A stretch of DNA of 64,000 bases from Blautia sp. GTDB taxonomy: Bacteria > Bacillota > Clostridia > Lachnospirales > Lachnospiraceae. The notes under the pieces are model-generated. The model saw only the letters and a list, made by a program, of their open reading frames with translations, made no database searches and had not been told where the DNA came from. The number at the start of each line of letters is the position of its first letter. Within the stretch, counting starts at the first letter, position 1. Positions 1 through 9,141 of this stretch are shown one piece after another. Position numbers and translations under genes: made by a program. Location of the stretch: contig JAFTPT010000044.1 of NCBI GenBank assembly GCA_017463155.1, positions 1-64,000 of the forward strand, given 5' to 3'.

Positions 1-66
1 AGACTGATACAGAGCGGCTTCTATGATTTGGCCACAGCGTACCAGTCGGTGCACGTCAACTATTGA
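1..66 (+). CDS. Group II intron reverse transcriptase/maturase, C-terminal end (partial)
   Basis: Only the last 21 codons lie in the window, read in frame 1 and ending at TGA 64-66. The peptide ends in YDLATAYQSVHVNY, which I recognise as the usual C-terminus of clostridial LtrA-like intron-encoded proteins. Such proteins splice the intron RNA and copy it into DNA at new sites. Domain V of the intron RNA starts right after the stop codon, the normal arrangement. The rest of the gene lies upstream of the window, so it cannot be judged intact or broken from here. Confidence 0.8.
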   Translation, partial: RLIQSGFYDLATAYQSVHVNY

Positions 67-138
67 AAGCGCCGTATACGAGAACCGTACGTACGGTGCT
101 GTGAGAGGACGGGGGGTAATCACCCCCTCCTACTCGAT
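1..138 (+). mobile_element. 3' end of a bacterial group II intron (domains V and VI)
   Basis: Domain V is visible at 68-100. A 9-bp lower helix pairs 68-76 with 92-100 and starts with the catalytic AGC triad; above it are a two-base CG bulge (90-91) and a short capped upper helix. Domain VI follows at about 107-130: GGA and GGGGG pair with CCCCC and UCC. A likely branch-point A sits at 132, seven bases before the 3' end. The intron should end with GAT at 138. The ribosome binding site of the next gene (GGGAGG, 143-148) starts 5 nt later, so the intron lies just upstream of the translation operon. Confidence 0.85.
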
Positions 139-154
139 TTGCGGGAGGCGGTTT

Positions 155-1183
155 ATGAAACCATCTAACATCGGAGGCCAGGCGGTCATGGAAGGCATCA
201 TGATGCGCCATAAGGATAAATATTCCGTCGGCGTGAGAAGGCCGGACAAGGGCATCGAGATCAAGATCGATGATTACAAATGCACCTTCGGCAGCTCGCC
301 GATCTGGAAAAAACCGGTGATCCGGGGCGTTTCAAGCTTTGTCGATTCCCTGGTGATCGGGACAAAATGCCTGATGTATTCGGCGGAGATCGCCGGAGAC
401 GAGGAGGATGAGGAGGAGCAGAAAAAGCTCGCGTCCATGACGGAGGAGGAGAGGGCCAAAAAGAAAGCAAAGGATGACAAGCTGTTCAAGGTGCTCCTCA
501 CCGTGACGGTGGTGATCTCCATCCTTGTATCGGTGGCGGTCTTCATGTTCCTCCCCTACACGCTCGCAAGCCTTCTTCGGAGGGTGGGGGCGTCCGAAGT
601 GCTGGTCACCGTCGTGGAGGCCATTGTCAAGCTTTCGCTCTTCATGCTGTACATGATCCTGATCTCACGGATGAAGGACATCCAGAGGACGTTCATGTAT
701 CACGGCGCGGAGCATAAATGCATCAACTGTGTGGAGAACGGACTTCCGCTGACCGTGGAGAACGTGATGAAGAGCTCCAGGCAGCACAAGCGCTGCGGGA
801 CCAGCTTCCTGTTCCTGGTCATGCTGGTAAGTATTTTCCTGCACTTTATCTTTGTGCTGGTGCCGGTGTTCTGGGTACGGCTCCTTGGCCGCCTTCTGAT
901 GGTGCCCGTGGTCGCCGGGATCTCCTTTGAGATCATCCAGTGGGCCGGGCGTCACGACAACGCCTGCGCAAACATCATGAGCAAGCCGGGTCTTGCCATG
1001 CAGAAGCTGACCACGAGAGAGCCCACGCCCGATATGGCCGAGGTGGCGATCAAGGCCGTGGAAGCCGTCTTCGACTGGAGGGCTTATCTGAAAGAGGAAT
1101 TCGGGCTGGACGTCCCTGCGGAAAAGGAGCCGGCGGAAAAGCCGGAGAACACGGCGGCCGCGGCGGCTGCGGATCCCGCGTGA
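155..1183 (+). CDS. DUF1385 (YqhQ-like) membrane protein
   Basis: This 342-residue protein opens with GGQAVMEGIMMR (residues 7-18), the hallmark of DUF1385. A charged Glu/Lys stretch (about 85-112) leads into hydrophobic segments, with a conserved HGAEHKCINC motif near 182-191. The tail is rich in Lys, Glu and Ala. The start at 155 was chosen because GGGAGG (143-148) sits 6 nt upstream; the frame is open further upstream, but that part belongs to the group II intron. The last codons overlap the GTG start of prmC. Members of this family usually precede prmC-prfA in Clostridia. Its biochemical role is not established. Confidence 0.9.
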   Translation: MKPSNIGGQAVMEGIMMRHKDKYSVGVRRPDKGIEIKIDDYKCTFGSSPIWKKPVIRGVSSFVDSLVIGTKCLMYSAEIAGDEEDEEEQKKLASMTEEERAKKKAKDDKLFKVLLTVTVVISILVSVAVFMFLPYTLASLLRRVGASEVLVTVVEAIVKLSLFMLYMILISRMKDIQRTFMYHGAEHKCINCVENGLPLTVENVMKSSRQHKRCGTSFLFLVMLVSIFLHFIFVLVPVFWVRLLGRLLMVPVVAGISFEIIQWAGRHDNACANIMSKPGLAMQKLTTREPTPDMAEVAIKAVEAVFDWRAYLKEEFGLDVPAEKEPAEKPENTAAAAAADPA

Positions 1184-2070
1184 AGGGGACTCCCCTGCCG
1201 GAGCTCTGGCAGGAGGGAAAGCATTATCTGGAAGAATGTCAAGTGACAGAGGCCGGGCTGGATGCCTGGCTTCTGCTTGAATATGTGACCGGTGTGAGCC
1301 GGGCGGTCTTTTATGCTCATCCGGAGAAAACCGCCCCGCCGGACCAGACGGAGGAGTACAGAAGGCTGATCCGGCTGCGGGGGAAAAGGATCCCCCTGCA
1401 GCACCTGACGGGCGAGGCCTGGTTCATGGGATACCGGTTCACCGTCAATGAGCACGTGCTGATCCCCAGGCAGGATACGGAGACCCTGGCGGAGGAGGCG
1501 CTGAAGGTGCTTCGGCAGGTCCGCGAACCACGGATCCTCGATATGTGCACCGGCAGCGGATGCCTTCTGGTCAGCCTGCTTCTTGAGCGGCCGGACGCGT
1601 CCGGGACCGGCGCCGACCTGTCGGCGGACGCCCTTGCCGTCGCGCAGAAGAACGCGGAGGATCTCGGATGTGCAGAAAGGGCCGTATTTGTAGAGAGCGA
1701 TCTTTTTTCCCATCCCTGTTTTTCGGAAACAGGTGGAAATGAGACGCCCCGCTATGATGTTCTGGTCTCAAACCCTCCCTATATCGCGGAGGCGGAGATC
1801 GGGACCCTCGCCCCCGAGGTGAGGCTTCATGACCCGCGGATGGCCCTTTCGGGCGGTGATGACGGGCTTTTCTTTTACAGGAGGATCACGGAGCGTGCCC
1901 CGGACTATGTGCAGGACGGAGGATGGCTTCTCTACGAGACCGGCTGTTCCCAGGGGGAGGCCGTGGCCGGCTTCCTGCGGGAAAAAGGATTTACGGAAAT
2001 CAGGATAACAAAAGATCTGTCGGGACTCGACCGCGTCGTGTCCGGCAGATGGCGGAGGCTGCATGTTTGA
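1180..2070 (+). CDS. prmC: Peptide chain release factor N5-glutamine methyltransferase
   Basis: PrmC methylates the glutamine of the GGQ motif in release factors, using S-adenosylmethionine. The 296-residue product has the SAM-binding loop DMCTGSGCL near residue 120 and the catalytic NPPY motif near 198-201, which binds the target glutamine. The N-terminal helical part contains the PLQHLTGE segment typical of the family. The start is GTG 1180, which overlaps the preceding stop as GTGA; starting there gives the usual family length. Its end overlaps prfA, its own substrate gene, by 8 bp, so the two are translationally coupled. Confidence 0.93.
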   Translation: MKGTPLPELWQEGKHYLEECQVTEAGLDAWLLLEYVTGVSRAVFYAHPEKTAPPDQTEEYRRLIRLRGKRIPLQHLTGEAWFMGYRFTVNEHVLIPRQDTETLAEEALKVLRQVREPRILDMCTGSGCLLVSLLLERPDASGTGADLSADALAVAQKNAEDLGCAERAVFVESDLFSHPCFSETGGNETPRYDVLVSNPPYIAEAEIGTLAPEVRLHDPRMALSGGDDGLFFYRRITERAPDYVQDGGWLLYETGCSQGEAVAGFLREKGFTEIRITKDLSGLDRVVSGRWRRLHV

Positions 2071-3145
2071 TACACTGGACGACCTGCTGCTGCGGTTTGA
2101 GGAGATCATGAATGAGCTTTCCGAGCCCGGAGTCGCCGATGATCCGGCGCATTTCCAGGCGCTCATGAAAGAACAGAGCGATCTTCTGCCCATCGCAGAG
2201 GCATATCGTGAATACAAAAAGAATAACGAGACCATCCGGGACAGCTTGTCCATGTTGGAGGAGGAGAGCGACGAGGAGATGCGCCAGATGCTGAAGGAGG
2301 AGCTTTCGGAGGCGAGAGCCCGGACCGGTGAGCTGGAGCAGAAGCTCAAGGTACTTCTTCTTCCCAGGGATCCGAACGATGACAAGAACGTGATCGTGGA
2401 GATCCGGGCCGGCGCGGGCGGCGAGGAAGCGGCCCTTTTTGCGGCGCTCGTGTACAGGATGTACGTCAAATACGCCGAGAGCATGCACTGGCATACCGAG
2501 ATGATGACCCTGAACGAGAGCGGGATCGGCGGCTTTAAAGAGGTCACCTTCATGATCAAGGGAAAGGGCGCCTATTCCAAGCTGAAATACGAAAGCGGCG
2601 TCCACCGGGTGCAGCGTGTACCCGAGACCGAGTCCGGCGGCAGGATCCACACCTCGACCTGTACCGTGGCGATCATGCCGGAAGCGGAGGAGATCGATTT
2701 TCATCTGGACTTAAGCGAGTGCCGGTTCGACGTGTTCCGTGCCTCCGGAAACGGCGGCCAGTGCGTCAACACCACGGATTCCGCCGTGCGTCTGACCCAC
2801 ATCCCGACCGGGATCGTGATCTCGTGCCAGGACGAAAAATCCCAGCTGAAGAACAAGGACAAGGCGCTCAAGATCCTTCGTGCCCGGCTGTATGAGCGGG
2901 AGCTGGCCCGCAAGCACGAGGAGGAAGCCGAGGAGAGGCGGAGCCAGATCGGGACGGGGGACCGTTCCGAAAAGATACGGACGTACAATTTCCCGCAGGG
3001 GCGGGTGACGGATCACCGGATCAAGCTGACGCTCCACCGGCTGGACAGTGTGGTGAACGGTGATCTGGAGGAGATCATCAGCAGCCTGATCGCGGCGGAT
3101 CAGGCGGCAAAGCTCAGCAGCGGTGATAAAACCGCGCAGGCATAA
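2063..3145 (+). CDS. prfA: Peptide chain release factor 1
   Basis: RF1 recognises UAA and UAG in the ribosomal A site and triggers peptide release. The 360-residue length is standard. The anticodon-like PxT tripeptide is PET at about 189-191, the RF1 type rather than the SPF of RF2. The catalytic GGQ lies near 230-232 in GNGGQCVNT; a Cys takes the place of the more common His after GGQ. The gene overlaps prmC by 8 bp, and that upstream enzyme would methylate the GGQ glutamine. Confidence 0.95.
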   Translation: MFDTLDDLLLRFEEIMNELSEPGVADDPAHFQALMKEQSDLLPIAEAYREYKKNNETIRDSLSMLEEESDEEMRQMLKEELSEARARTGELEQKLKVLLLPRDPNDDKNVIVEIRAGAGGEEAALFAALVYRMYVKYAESMHWHTEMMTLNESGIGGFKEVTFMIKGKGAYSKLKYESGVHRVQRVPETESGGRIHTSTCTVAIMPEAEEIDFHLDLSECRFDVFRASGNGGQCVNTTDSAVRLTHIPTGIVISCQDEKSQLKNKDKALKILRARLYERELARKHEEEAEERRSQIGTGDRSEKIRTYNFPQGRVTDHRIKLTLHRLDSVVNGDLEEIISSLIAADQAAKLSSGDKTAQA

Positions 3146-3175
3146 CAGGCAGACTTATTGCAGGAGGATCGGAAT

Positions 3176-4093
3176 ATGAAAAAGACAGCACTTGTGATCA
3201 TGGCCGCCGGGATCGGCAGCCGTTTCGGGAAAGGGATCAAACAGCTGGCTCCGGTGGGCCCGCACGGAGAGATCATCATGGATTACTCCATCCGGGACGC
3301 CCTGGAGGCAGGCTTCAACAAGGTCGTATTCATCATCCGCCGGGACCTGGAGGAGGAATTCCGCCGGATCATCGGCAGCCGGATCGAAGGCATCACCGAG
3401 GTGGCGTACGCCTTCCAGGAAGGTGACGATCTGCCGGAGGGCTTTGTTAAGCCCGAGGGACGGACCAAGCCCTGGGGGACCGGTCAGGCCGTGCTGGCGG
3501 CCAGAAAGGTGCTCTCTGAGCCCTTCGCGGTGATCAACGCCGATGACTACTACGGGAAGCAGGCCTACGTGAAGGTCCATGAGTATCTGGTGCAGGAGCA
3601 GCCCTCCGACGGGCTGCTGCATATCTGCATGGCCGGATTCCGGCTCGGGAACACGCTGAGTGAAAACGGCTCCGTGACCCGCGGGATCTGCCGGATCGAG
3701 GACGGGTGCCTGACGGGCGTCTGCGAGACCCACGACATCTACAAGACGGACGGCGGTGCCGAGGAGCGAAGAGCGGACGGGACAAGTGTTCCGCTCGATC
3801 CGGAATGCCTGGTCTCCATGAACATGTGGGGCCTTACCCCGGCCTTTATGGACACGCTCGAGAAAGGCTTCATCGAGTTCCTCGGGAGCATCCCGGAGGG
3901 AGATATCAAAAAAGAATACCTGCTTCCGGTGCTGATCGACCAGCTGATCCGGGAAGGAAGGGCCCGTGTGGACGTCCTGGAGACCTCGGACGCCTGGTTC
4001 GGCGTGACCTACCAGGAGGACAAGGCGGCCGTGCAGGCGGCGATCCGGGAGCTGACGGACGCGGGCGTGTATCCCGACGGACTGTACCGCTAA
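3176..4093 (+). CDS. Sugar-phosphate nucleotidyltransferase family protein
   Basis: The 305-residue protein opens with a nucleotidyltransferase signature: VIMAAGIGSRFG (about residues 7-18) followed by the K..LAPVG loop. Further on, VINADDYYG (nt 3532-3558) supplies the metal-binding Asp of this fold. Such enzymes transfer a nucleotidyl group from an NTP to a sugar phosphate or related alcohol phosphate; the substrate cannot be told here. ATG 3176 was chosen because AGGAGG lies about 9 nt before it. It follows prfA by 30 bp and is probably co-transcribed. The role of the gene in this operon is unclear. Confidence 0.8.
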   Translation: MKKTALVIMAAGIGSRFGKGIKQLAPVGPHGEIIMDYSIRDALEAGFNKVVFIIRRDLEEEFRRIIGSRIEGITEVAYAFQEGDDLPEGFVKPEGRTKPWGTGQAVLAARKVLSEPFAVINADDYYGKQAYVKVHEYLVQEQPSDGLLHICMAGFRLGNTLSENGSVTRGICRIEDGCLTGVCETHDIYKTDGGAEERRADGTSVPLDPECLVSMNMWGLTPAFMDTLEKGFIEFLGSIPEGDIKKEYLLPVLIDQLIREGRARVDVLETSDAWFGVTYQEDKAAVQAAIRELTDAGVYPDGLYR

Positions 4094-4131
4094 GCAGTTG
4101 TTGATCAAAGAGGACCGGCAGGATAGAGGAT

Positions 4132-5208
4132 ATGAAACTTTTCAGCAGGAAAACAGCAGCGGCTGCCATGCTGTGCATGGCCGTTTTGTTCTCAGCCGGC
4201 TGCGGAGAAAACCAGGAAGTATACGAGCAGGCGGGAAAGGATCTGGAGCAGGGCAGCTACGAGTATGCCCGGTCCGGCTACGAACAGAGCGCAGCGGACG
4301 GCATCAGGGTCATGGAATCATGGCGCGGTGCCGGGATCGCCAGCCTCCGCCTCGGAGAATATGAGAAGGCGGCAGAGGAGTTTACCAACGCGCTTTCCCA
4401 GGAGAAGGTGCCGGACAGCTTCCGCAAGGACATCCTGTCCTACAGGGCCGTGGCCTGGATGAAGGATGGGAATCTGGAGAACGCCATGCTGGACTGCCAG
4501 ACGCTGGCGGAGGAATTCGATAAGGACGCGGATATCAGCTTCCTGACGGGCACGGTGGCTCTCGGAATGGACGCCTACGACGAGGCTGACCGGGAATTCC
4601 GCGCGGCTTACGAGAAGGATCCGTCCTATGAGATGGCGATCCGCATCTATCAGGAATACCTTAAGAGGGATATGGAGGCCGACGGCACGAGCTATCTGGA
4701 ATCCGCTCTTGACAATGAACCTAAGACCGCGCAGGACTACTGCGACCGCGGCCGCGTCTATTATTATATGGAAGATTACGACAAGGCCGCCCAGGAGCTG
4801 ATCGAGGCGCAGAGCCTGGACGAAAAGGACGCGGATGCGTACCTGCTGCTCGGGATGGTCTATCTGGCCCGTCATGACATCTCCAACGCGAGGGCCATGT
4901 ACCAGCAGTATATCAGCCTGGATGGCAGCTCGGCCCGGGGCTACAACGGGCTGGCGCTTTGTGACATGGAGGAGGGGGATTACTTCGCTGCACTGACCGA
5001 TATCGGAAGCGGGATCAAGGAAGCTTCCACGGAGGAGATGCAGATCCTTCTCTTCAACGAGATCGTTGTATATGAGAAAATGCTGGATTTTGCCACGGCC
5101 AGGGACAAGGCCGAGGAGTACGCAGCCATGTTCCCGGACGACGAGGAGGCCGTAAAGGAGCTTGGTTTCCTGAAGTCCAGGACGGGCATGACCGGCATTT
5201 CCGAATGA
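4132..5208 (+). CDS. Tetratricopeptide-repeat lipoprotein
   Basis: The first 24 residues form a lipoprotein-type signal: basic start, hydrophobic core, then FSAGC with Cys24 as the likely lipidated residue (the -3 position is Ser rather than Leu, a weaker lipobox). The rest of the 358 residues is built of helical TPR units with recurring patterns such as AAEEFTNAL, DYDKAAQELIEAQ and DADAYLLLGMVY. It would sit on the outer face of the membrane as a protein-interaction scaffold. It is 38 bp after the nucleotidyltransferase and 7 bp before hflX, so it is part of the same run. No specific partner can be inferred. Confidence 0.82.
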   Translation: MKLFSRKTAAAAMLCMAVLFSAGCGENQEVYEQAGKDLEQGSYEYARSGYEQSAADGIRVMESWRGAGIASLRLGEYEKAAEEFTNALSQEKVPDSFRKDILSYRAVAWMKDGNLENAMLDCQTLAEEFDKDADISFLTGTVALGMDAYDEADREFRAAYEKDPSYEMAIRIYQEYLKRDMEADGTSYLESALDNEPKTAQDYCDRGRVYYYMEDYDKAAQELIEAQSLDEKDADAYLLLGMVYLARHDISNARAMYQQYISLDGSSARGYNGLALCDMEEGDYFAALTDIGSGIKEASTEEMQILLFNEIVVYEKMLDFATARDKAEEYAAMFPDDEEAVKELGFLKSRTGMTGISE

Positions 5209-5215
5209 GAGGATA

Positions 5216-6454
5216 ATGGAAGAGATTACAGACAGACAGGAAGAAAGAGTGATCCTTCTGGGAGTGCAGTTCCGTGAAGGCGAGGATACGGAGGAATCCC
5301 TGGACGAACTGGAGGAGCTGGCTTCTACGGCCGGCGCCAGGACGGTCGGAAGGATCATCCAGAAAAGAGAAGCGGTGCATCCGGGCACCTATATCGGCAA
5401 GGGAAAGATCGAGGAGGTCCGCGCGTATCTGCAGATGACGGACGCCAACGGGGTGATCTGCGACGATGAGCTTTCCCCCGCCCAGATGAACAATCTTGAG
5501 CGGGAGCTGGAATGCAAGGTCATGGACCGGACCCTTCTGATCCTCGATATTTTTGCCGGCCACGCCACGACCGCGGAGGGCAAGATCCAGGTCGAGCTGG
5601 CGCAGCTGAAATACCGCGCGGCCAGGCTGGTCGGCCTTCGCGCGTCCCTTTCGAGGCTCGGCGGCGGCATCGGGACCAGGGGCCCCGGTGAAAAAAAGCT
5701 GGAGACGGACCGGCGCCTGATCCGTTCCAGGATCACCGCCCTCAAGGAGGACTTATCCCAGGTCGACAGGCACCGGGAGCTTTTAAGGGCCGGACGGGCC
5801 AGGGGAAACCGGCGTACCGCGGCCATCGTAGGCTACACGAACGCCGGAAAATCCACGCTGCTGAACACGCTGACGGGAGCGGACGTGCTCTCGGAGGACA
5901 AGCTGTTCGCGACGCTGGATCCGACGACACGGCTCCTTGAACTGGAGGATCATCAGCAGATCCTCCTGACCGACACGGTCGGTTTTATCCGCAAGCTGCC
6001 GCACAACCTGGTGGAAGCCTTCAAAAGCACGCTGGAGGAAGCGCGGTACGCGGATTATATCATCCATGTGGTGGACGCCTCCAACCCGCAAGCCGAAAAG
6101 CAGATGTTCATCGTCTATGAGACCCTGCGGCAGCTCGGTGCGACGGGGAAGCCCGTGATCACCCTGCTGAACAAGCAGGACAGAGAGAATGTGCTGCGGC
6201 TGCAGGACCATCAGGCGGACCACCTGCTGAAGGTGTCCGCGAAGACGGGGGAGGGACTTGCGGAGCTGAAAGCGCTCCTCGGGCAGCTCCTCTCGGAGGA
6301 CATGATCTATATCGAGCGGCTTTTTCCGTACGGGGAGGCCGGAAAGATCCAGCTGATCCGCCGGAAAGGGCAGCTGCTGGAGGAGGAATACAGGGATGAC
6401 GGGATCGCCGTCAAGGCACGGGTCCCGCGGGAGATTTATGAAAGCGTAACATAA
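5216..6454 (+). CDS. hflX: Ribosome-associated GTPase HflX
   Basis: HflX binds the 50S subunit and helps split stalled or hibernating ribosomes using GTP. The 412-residue protein has the N-terminal HflX domain with the GPGEKKLETDRR segment near 160-171. The GTPase domain begins at about 205 with P-loop GYTNAGKS, followed by DTVGFIRKLP (switch II) and NKQD (G4). The start ATG 5216 is 7 bp after the TPR gene. A stem-loop follows the stop codon and probably ends the transcript. This fits an operon concerned with translation termination and ribosome rescue. Confidence 0.93.
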   Translation: MEEITDRQEERVILLGVQFREGEDTEESLDELEELASTAGARTVGRIIQKREAVHPGTYIGKGKIEEVRAYLQMTDANGVICDDELSPAQMNNLERELECKVMDRTLLILDIFAGHATTAEGKIQVELAQLKYRAARLVGLRASLSRLGGGIGTRGPGEKKLETDRRLIRSRITALKEDLSQVDRHRELLRAGRARGNRRTAAIVGYTNAGKSTLLNTLTGADVLSEDKLFATLDPTTRLLELEDHQQILLTDTVGFIRKLPHNLVEAFKSTLEEARYADYIIHVVDASNPQAEKQMFIVYETLRQLGATGKPVITLLNKQDRENVLRLQDHQADHLLKVSAKTGEGLAELKALLGQLLSEDMIYIERLFPYGEAGKIQLIRRKGQLLEEEYRDDGIAVKARVPREIYESVT

Positions 6455-6455
6455 T

Positions 6456-6502
6456 AATAAAGCCACGGATCACTTCGTGCAGCTGCAGCATGGGGCTTTA
6501 TT
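6456..6502 (+). terminator. Stem-loop after hflX, probable terminator
   Basis: AATAAAGCC (6456-6464) pairs perfectly with GGCTTTATT (6494-6502). The loop holds a small CAC-TTC-GTG hairpin. The T-rich arm ends the structure, but there is no long T run after it, so termination strength is uncertain. The first NrdR box begins at the next base. Confidence 0.5.
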
Positions 6503-6550
6503 GGGACATATGTTGTGTTTGAAATAAAATTGTAACACAAGATATGGTGT
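6503..6550 (+). promoter_or_regulatory. Two NrdR boxes upstream of nrdD
   Basis: NrdR boxes are 16-bp sites with consensus acaCwAtATaTwGtgt. Box 1 (6503-6518) keeps the ATAT core region and a perfect TTGTGT right half. Box 2 (6535-6550) is ACACAAGATATGGTGT, close to consensus throughout. The two starts are 32 bp apart, leaving a 16-bp gap, which is the three-turn spacing known for NrdR operators. They lie just upstream of the -35 element, so NrdR very likely represses nrdD when dATP is high. Confidence 0.8.
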
Positions 6551-6557
6551 TTTTTAG

Positions 6558-6586
6558 TTGACGTAACTTATCGGTTCTGCTACAAT
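6558..6586 (+). promoter_or_regulatory. Sigma-A promoter of nrdD
   Basis: TTGACG (6558-6563) and TACAAT (6581-6586) are separated by exactly 17 bp. The predicted transcript start near 6593 gives a leader of about 107 nt that can form hairpins at 6596-6625 and about 6632-6648. Confidence 0.8.
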
Positions 6587-6699
6587 AGTCCTGCAGCGTT
6601 CTTTGTGGGGTATCCACAGAGACGCATCTCCCGGCTTTTCGGCGCCGGGGTTATGTCAGCGGCATGCCGCGTAATCAGGGAATGGAGGCAGTTGGTAGT

Positions 6700-9141
6700 A
6701 TGTTTCAGGTAGTAAAGAGAGATGGAGAGATCGCCGATTTCCAGATGAACAAGATCACGGCAGCGATCAGCAAGGCGTTCAATGCCAAGGAGAAGAGCTA
6801 CAGTCAGGATATGATCGAGCTCCTCGGGCTGCGCGTGACGGCGGATTTCCAGAATAAGATCAATGAGAACAAAGTGACCGTGGAGGACATCCAGGACAGC
6901 GTGGAGAACGTGCTGATCCAGGCCGGGTACGCGGATGTGGCCAAGGCTTATATCCTGTACCGTAAGCAGCGTGAAAAAGTCCGCAACATGAAATCCACGA
7001 TCCTTGACTATAAAGAGATCGTCAACAGTTATGTAAAGGTCGAGGACTGGCGTGTCAAGGAGAATTCCACGGTGACCTATTCCGTGGGCGGCCTGATCCT
7101 CAGCAATTCCGGGGCGGTCACGGCCAACTACTGGCTGTCCGAGATCTATGACAACGAGATCGCGGACGCGCACCGCAATGCGGATATCCATATCCATGAC
7201 CTGTCCATGCTGACCGGTTACTGCGCGGGGTGGTCCTTAAAGCAGCTGATCCAGGAAGGCCTCGGCGGTATCCCCGGCAAGATAACCTCCTCCCCGGCCA
7301 AGCACCTGAGCGTGCTTTGCAACCAGATGGTGAACTTCCTCGGCATCATGCAGAATGAGTGGGCCGGTGCCCAGGCATTCTCCTCCTTTGACACCTATCT
7401 GGCTCCCTTTGTCAGGACGGACAACCTTTCCTACGCGGAAGTCAAGAAGTGCATCGAGTCCTTCATCTACGGCGTCAACACGCCCAGCCGGTGGGGCACC
7501 CAGGCACCTTTCTCCAACATCACGCTGGACTGGACGGTACCGGATGACCTGGCAGAGCTTCCGGCCATCGTCGGCGGCGTTGAGCAGGATTTCAAGTACA
7601 AAGACTGCAAGCGCGAGATGGACATGATCAACAAGGCCTTTATCGAGACCATGATCGAGGGTGACGCGAACGGGCGCGGATTCCAGTACCCGATCCCCAC
7701 CTACTCCATCACCAGGGATTTTGACTGGTCGGATACGGAGAACAACCGTCTCCTGTTCGAGATGACCGCCAAGTACGGAACCCCGTATTTCTCCAACTAT
7801 ATCAACAGCGACATGAAGCCCAGCGATATCCGCAGCATGTGCTGCCGGCTCCGCCTGGATCTGCGTGAACTCCGCAAGAAGAGCGGCGGTTTCTTCGGCT
7901 CCGGTGAATCCACCGGTTCCGTCGGCGTTGTCACCATCAATATGCCGAGAATCGCATATCTGTCCAAAACACCGGAAGAATTCTACCGCAAGCTGGACCA
8001 TATGATGGATGTGGCCGCCCGTTCGCTCCACATCAAGCGTGACGTGATCACCAAGCTGCTGAACGAGGGTCTGTATCCCTACACCAAGCGTTATCTTGGC
8101 ACCTTCAGCAACCACTTCTCCACCATCGGCCTGGTCGGCATGAACGAGGTCGGACTCAACGCGAAATGGCTCGGCCATGACATGACCGACGAGCGCACCC
8201 AGGAGTTCACCAAGCAGGTGCTGGATCATATGCGCAGCCGCCTGTCCGACTATCAGGAGGAGTACGAAGGAGAACTGTTCAACCTGGAGGCCACTCCGGC
8301 CGAATCCACGGCCTATCGTCTTGCCAAGCATGACCGCAAGCGCTGGCCGGATATCCGCACCGCGGGAAGCAAGGGCGATACACCCTACTATACCAACAGC
8401 TCCCATCTGCCCGTCGAGTACACCAGCGACATCTTCGATGCACTGGATATCCAGGACGACCTGCAGACCAAATATACCTCCGGTACCGTTTTCCACGGCT
8501 TTATCGGAGAGAAGCTTCCGGACTGGTCCTCCGCGGCCGCACTGGTGCGCAAGATCGCCGAGAACTACAAGCTTCCGTATTACACCATCTCCCCGACCTA
8601 CTCCGTATGTCAGGAGCATGGCTACATCAGCGGCGAGCATTTTACATGTCCGAAGTGCGGCAAGACCGCCGAGGTCTACAGCCGTATCACCGGTTATTAT
8701 CGTCCGGTCCAGAACTGGAATGACGGAAAAGCCCAGGAGTACAAGAACCGTACCCTGTACGACGTGATGCATTCCGAGATCACGCCGAAGGAAGGCCGCT
8801 CCGTGGACGTCCGCGATATGAGCAATATCAGTGTGACCAAGGTACATACCAATATGGTCACCATCACGGATACGGATGTGAAGGTGGAGCCGGTGCAGGC
8901 CCACAAGTACCTGTTTACCACCAGCACCTGCCCGAACTGCCGTATGGCAAAGAAGATGCTGGAGGGTGAAGAGCTGGAGATCATCGATGCGGAGCAGAAT
9001 CCGGAGCTGGCCCGCCGGTTCGGGATCCGGCAGGCACCGACCCTTGTCATCACGGACGGGGAGCATATGAAGAAATATGTGAATGCCTCCAACATCCAGA
9101 AATATGTGGACGAAAAAGTCCCGGAGGATCTCAGGGCCTGA
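6700..9141 (+). CDS. nrdD: Anaerobic (class III) ribonucleoside-triphosphate reductase with C-terminal thioredoxin-like domain
   Basis: The enzyme makes dNTPs from NTPs without oxygen, using a glycyl radical. The N-terminal ATP cone (about 1-90) begins MFQVVKRDG and would sense ATP/dATP. Active-site cysteines are plausible in GYCAGW (about 173) and MCCRLRL (about 379). A Cys-rich zinc site uses CQEHG and CPKCGK (about 636-653). The glycyl radical loop is RITGYYRP with Gly near 664. From about 735 a redoxin-like domain follows, with CPNC near 744-747 and a cis-Pro APTLV, so the reductant module is fused. Total length is 813 residues. ATG 6700 is preferred because the ATP cone starts there; an upstream ATG at 6664 lies within a hairpin (6659-6670). 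Confidence 0.92.
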   Translation: MFQVVKRDGEIADFQMNKITAAISKAFNAKEKSYSQDMIELLGLRVTADFQNKINENKVTVEDIQDSVENVLIQAGYADVAKAYILYRKQREKVRNMKSTILDYKEIVNSYVKVEDWRVKENSTVTYSVGGLILSNSGAVTANYWLSEIYDNEIADAHRNADIHIHDLSMLTGYCAGWSLKQLIQEGLGGIPGKITSSPAKHLSVLCNQMVNFLGIMQNEWAGAQAFSSFDTYLAPFVRTDNLSYAEVKKCIESFIYGVNTPSRWGTQAPFSNITLDWTVPDDLAELPAIVGGVEQDFKYKDCKREMDMINKAFIETMIEGDANGRGFQYPIPTYSITRDFDWSDTENNRLLFEMTAKYGTPYFSNYINSDMKPSDIRSMCCRLRLDLRELRKKSGGFFGSGESTGSVGVVTINMPRIAYLSKTPEEFYRKLDHMMDVAARSLHIKRDVITKLLNEGLYPYTKRYLGTFSNHFSTIGLVGMNEVGLNAKWLGHDMTDERTQEFTKQVLDHMRSRLSDYQEEYEGELFNLEATPAESTAYRLAKHDRKRWPDIRTAGSKGDTPYYTNSSHLPVEYTSDIFDALDIQDDLQTKYTSGTVFHGFIGEKLPDWSSAAALVRKIAENYKLPYYTISPTYSVCQEHGYISGEHFTCPKCGKTAEVYSRITGYYRPVQNWNDGKAQEYKNRTLYDVMHSEITPKEGRSVDVRDMSNISVTKVHTNMVTITDTDVKVEPVQAHKYLFTTSTCPNCRMAKKMLEGEELEIIDAEQNPELARRFGIRQAPTLVITDGEHMKKYVNASNIQKYVDEKVPEDLRA

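Noticed and set aside
7237-9066. A 609-codon minus-strand frame across nrdD
   Set aside because: It lies entirely within the clearly recognised nrdD and shows no protein family features.
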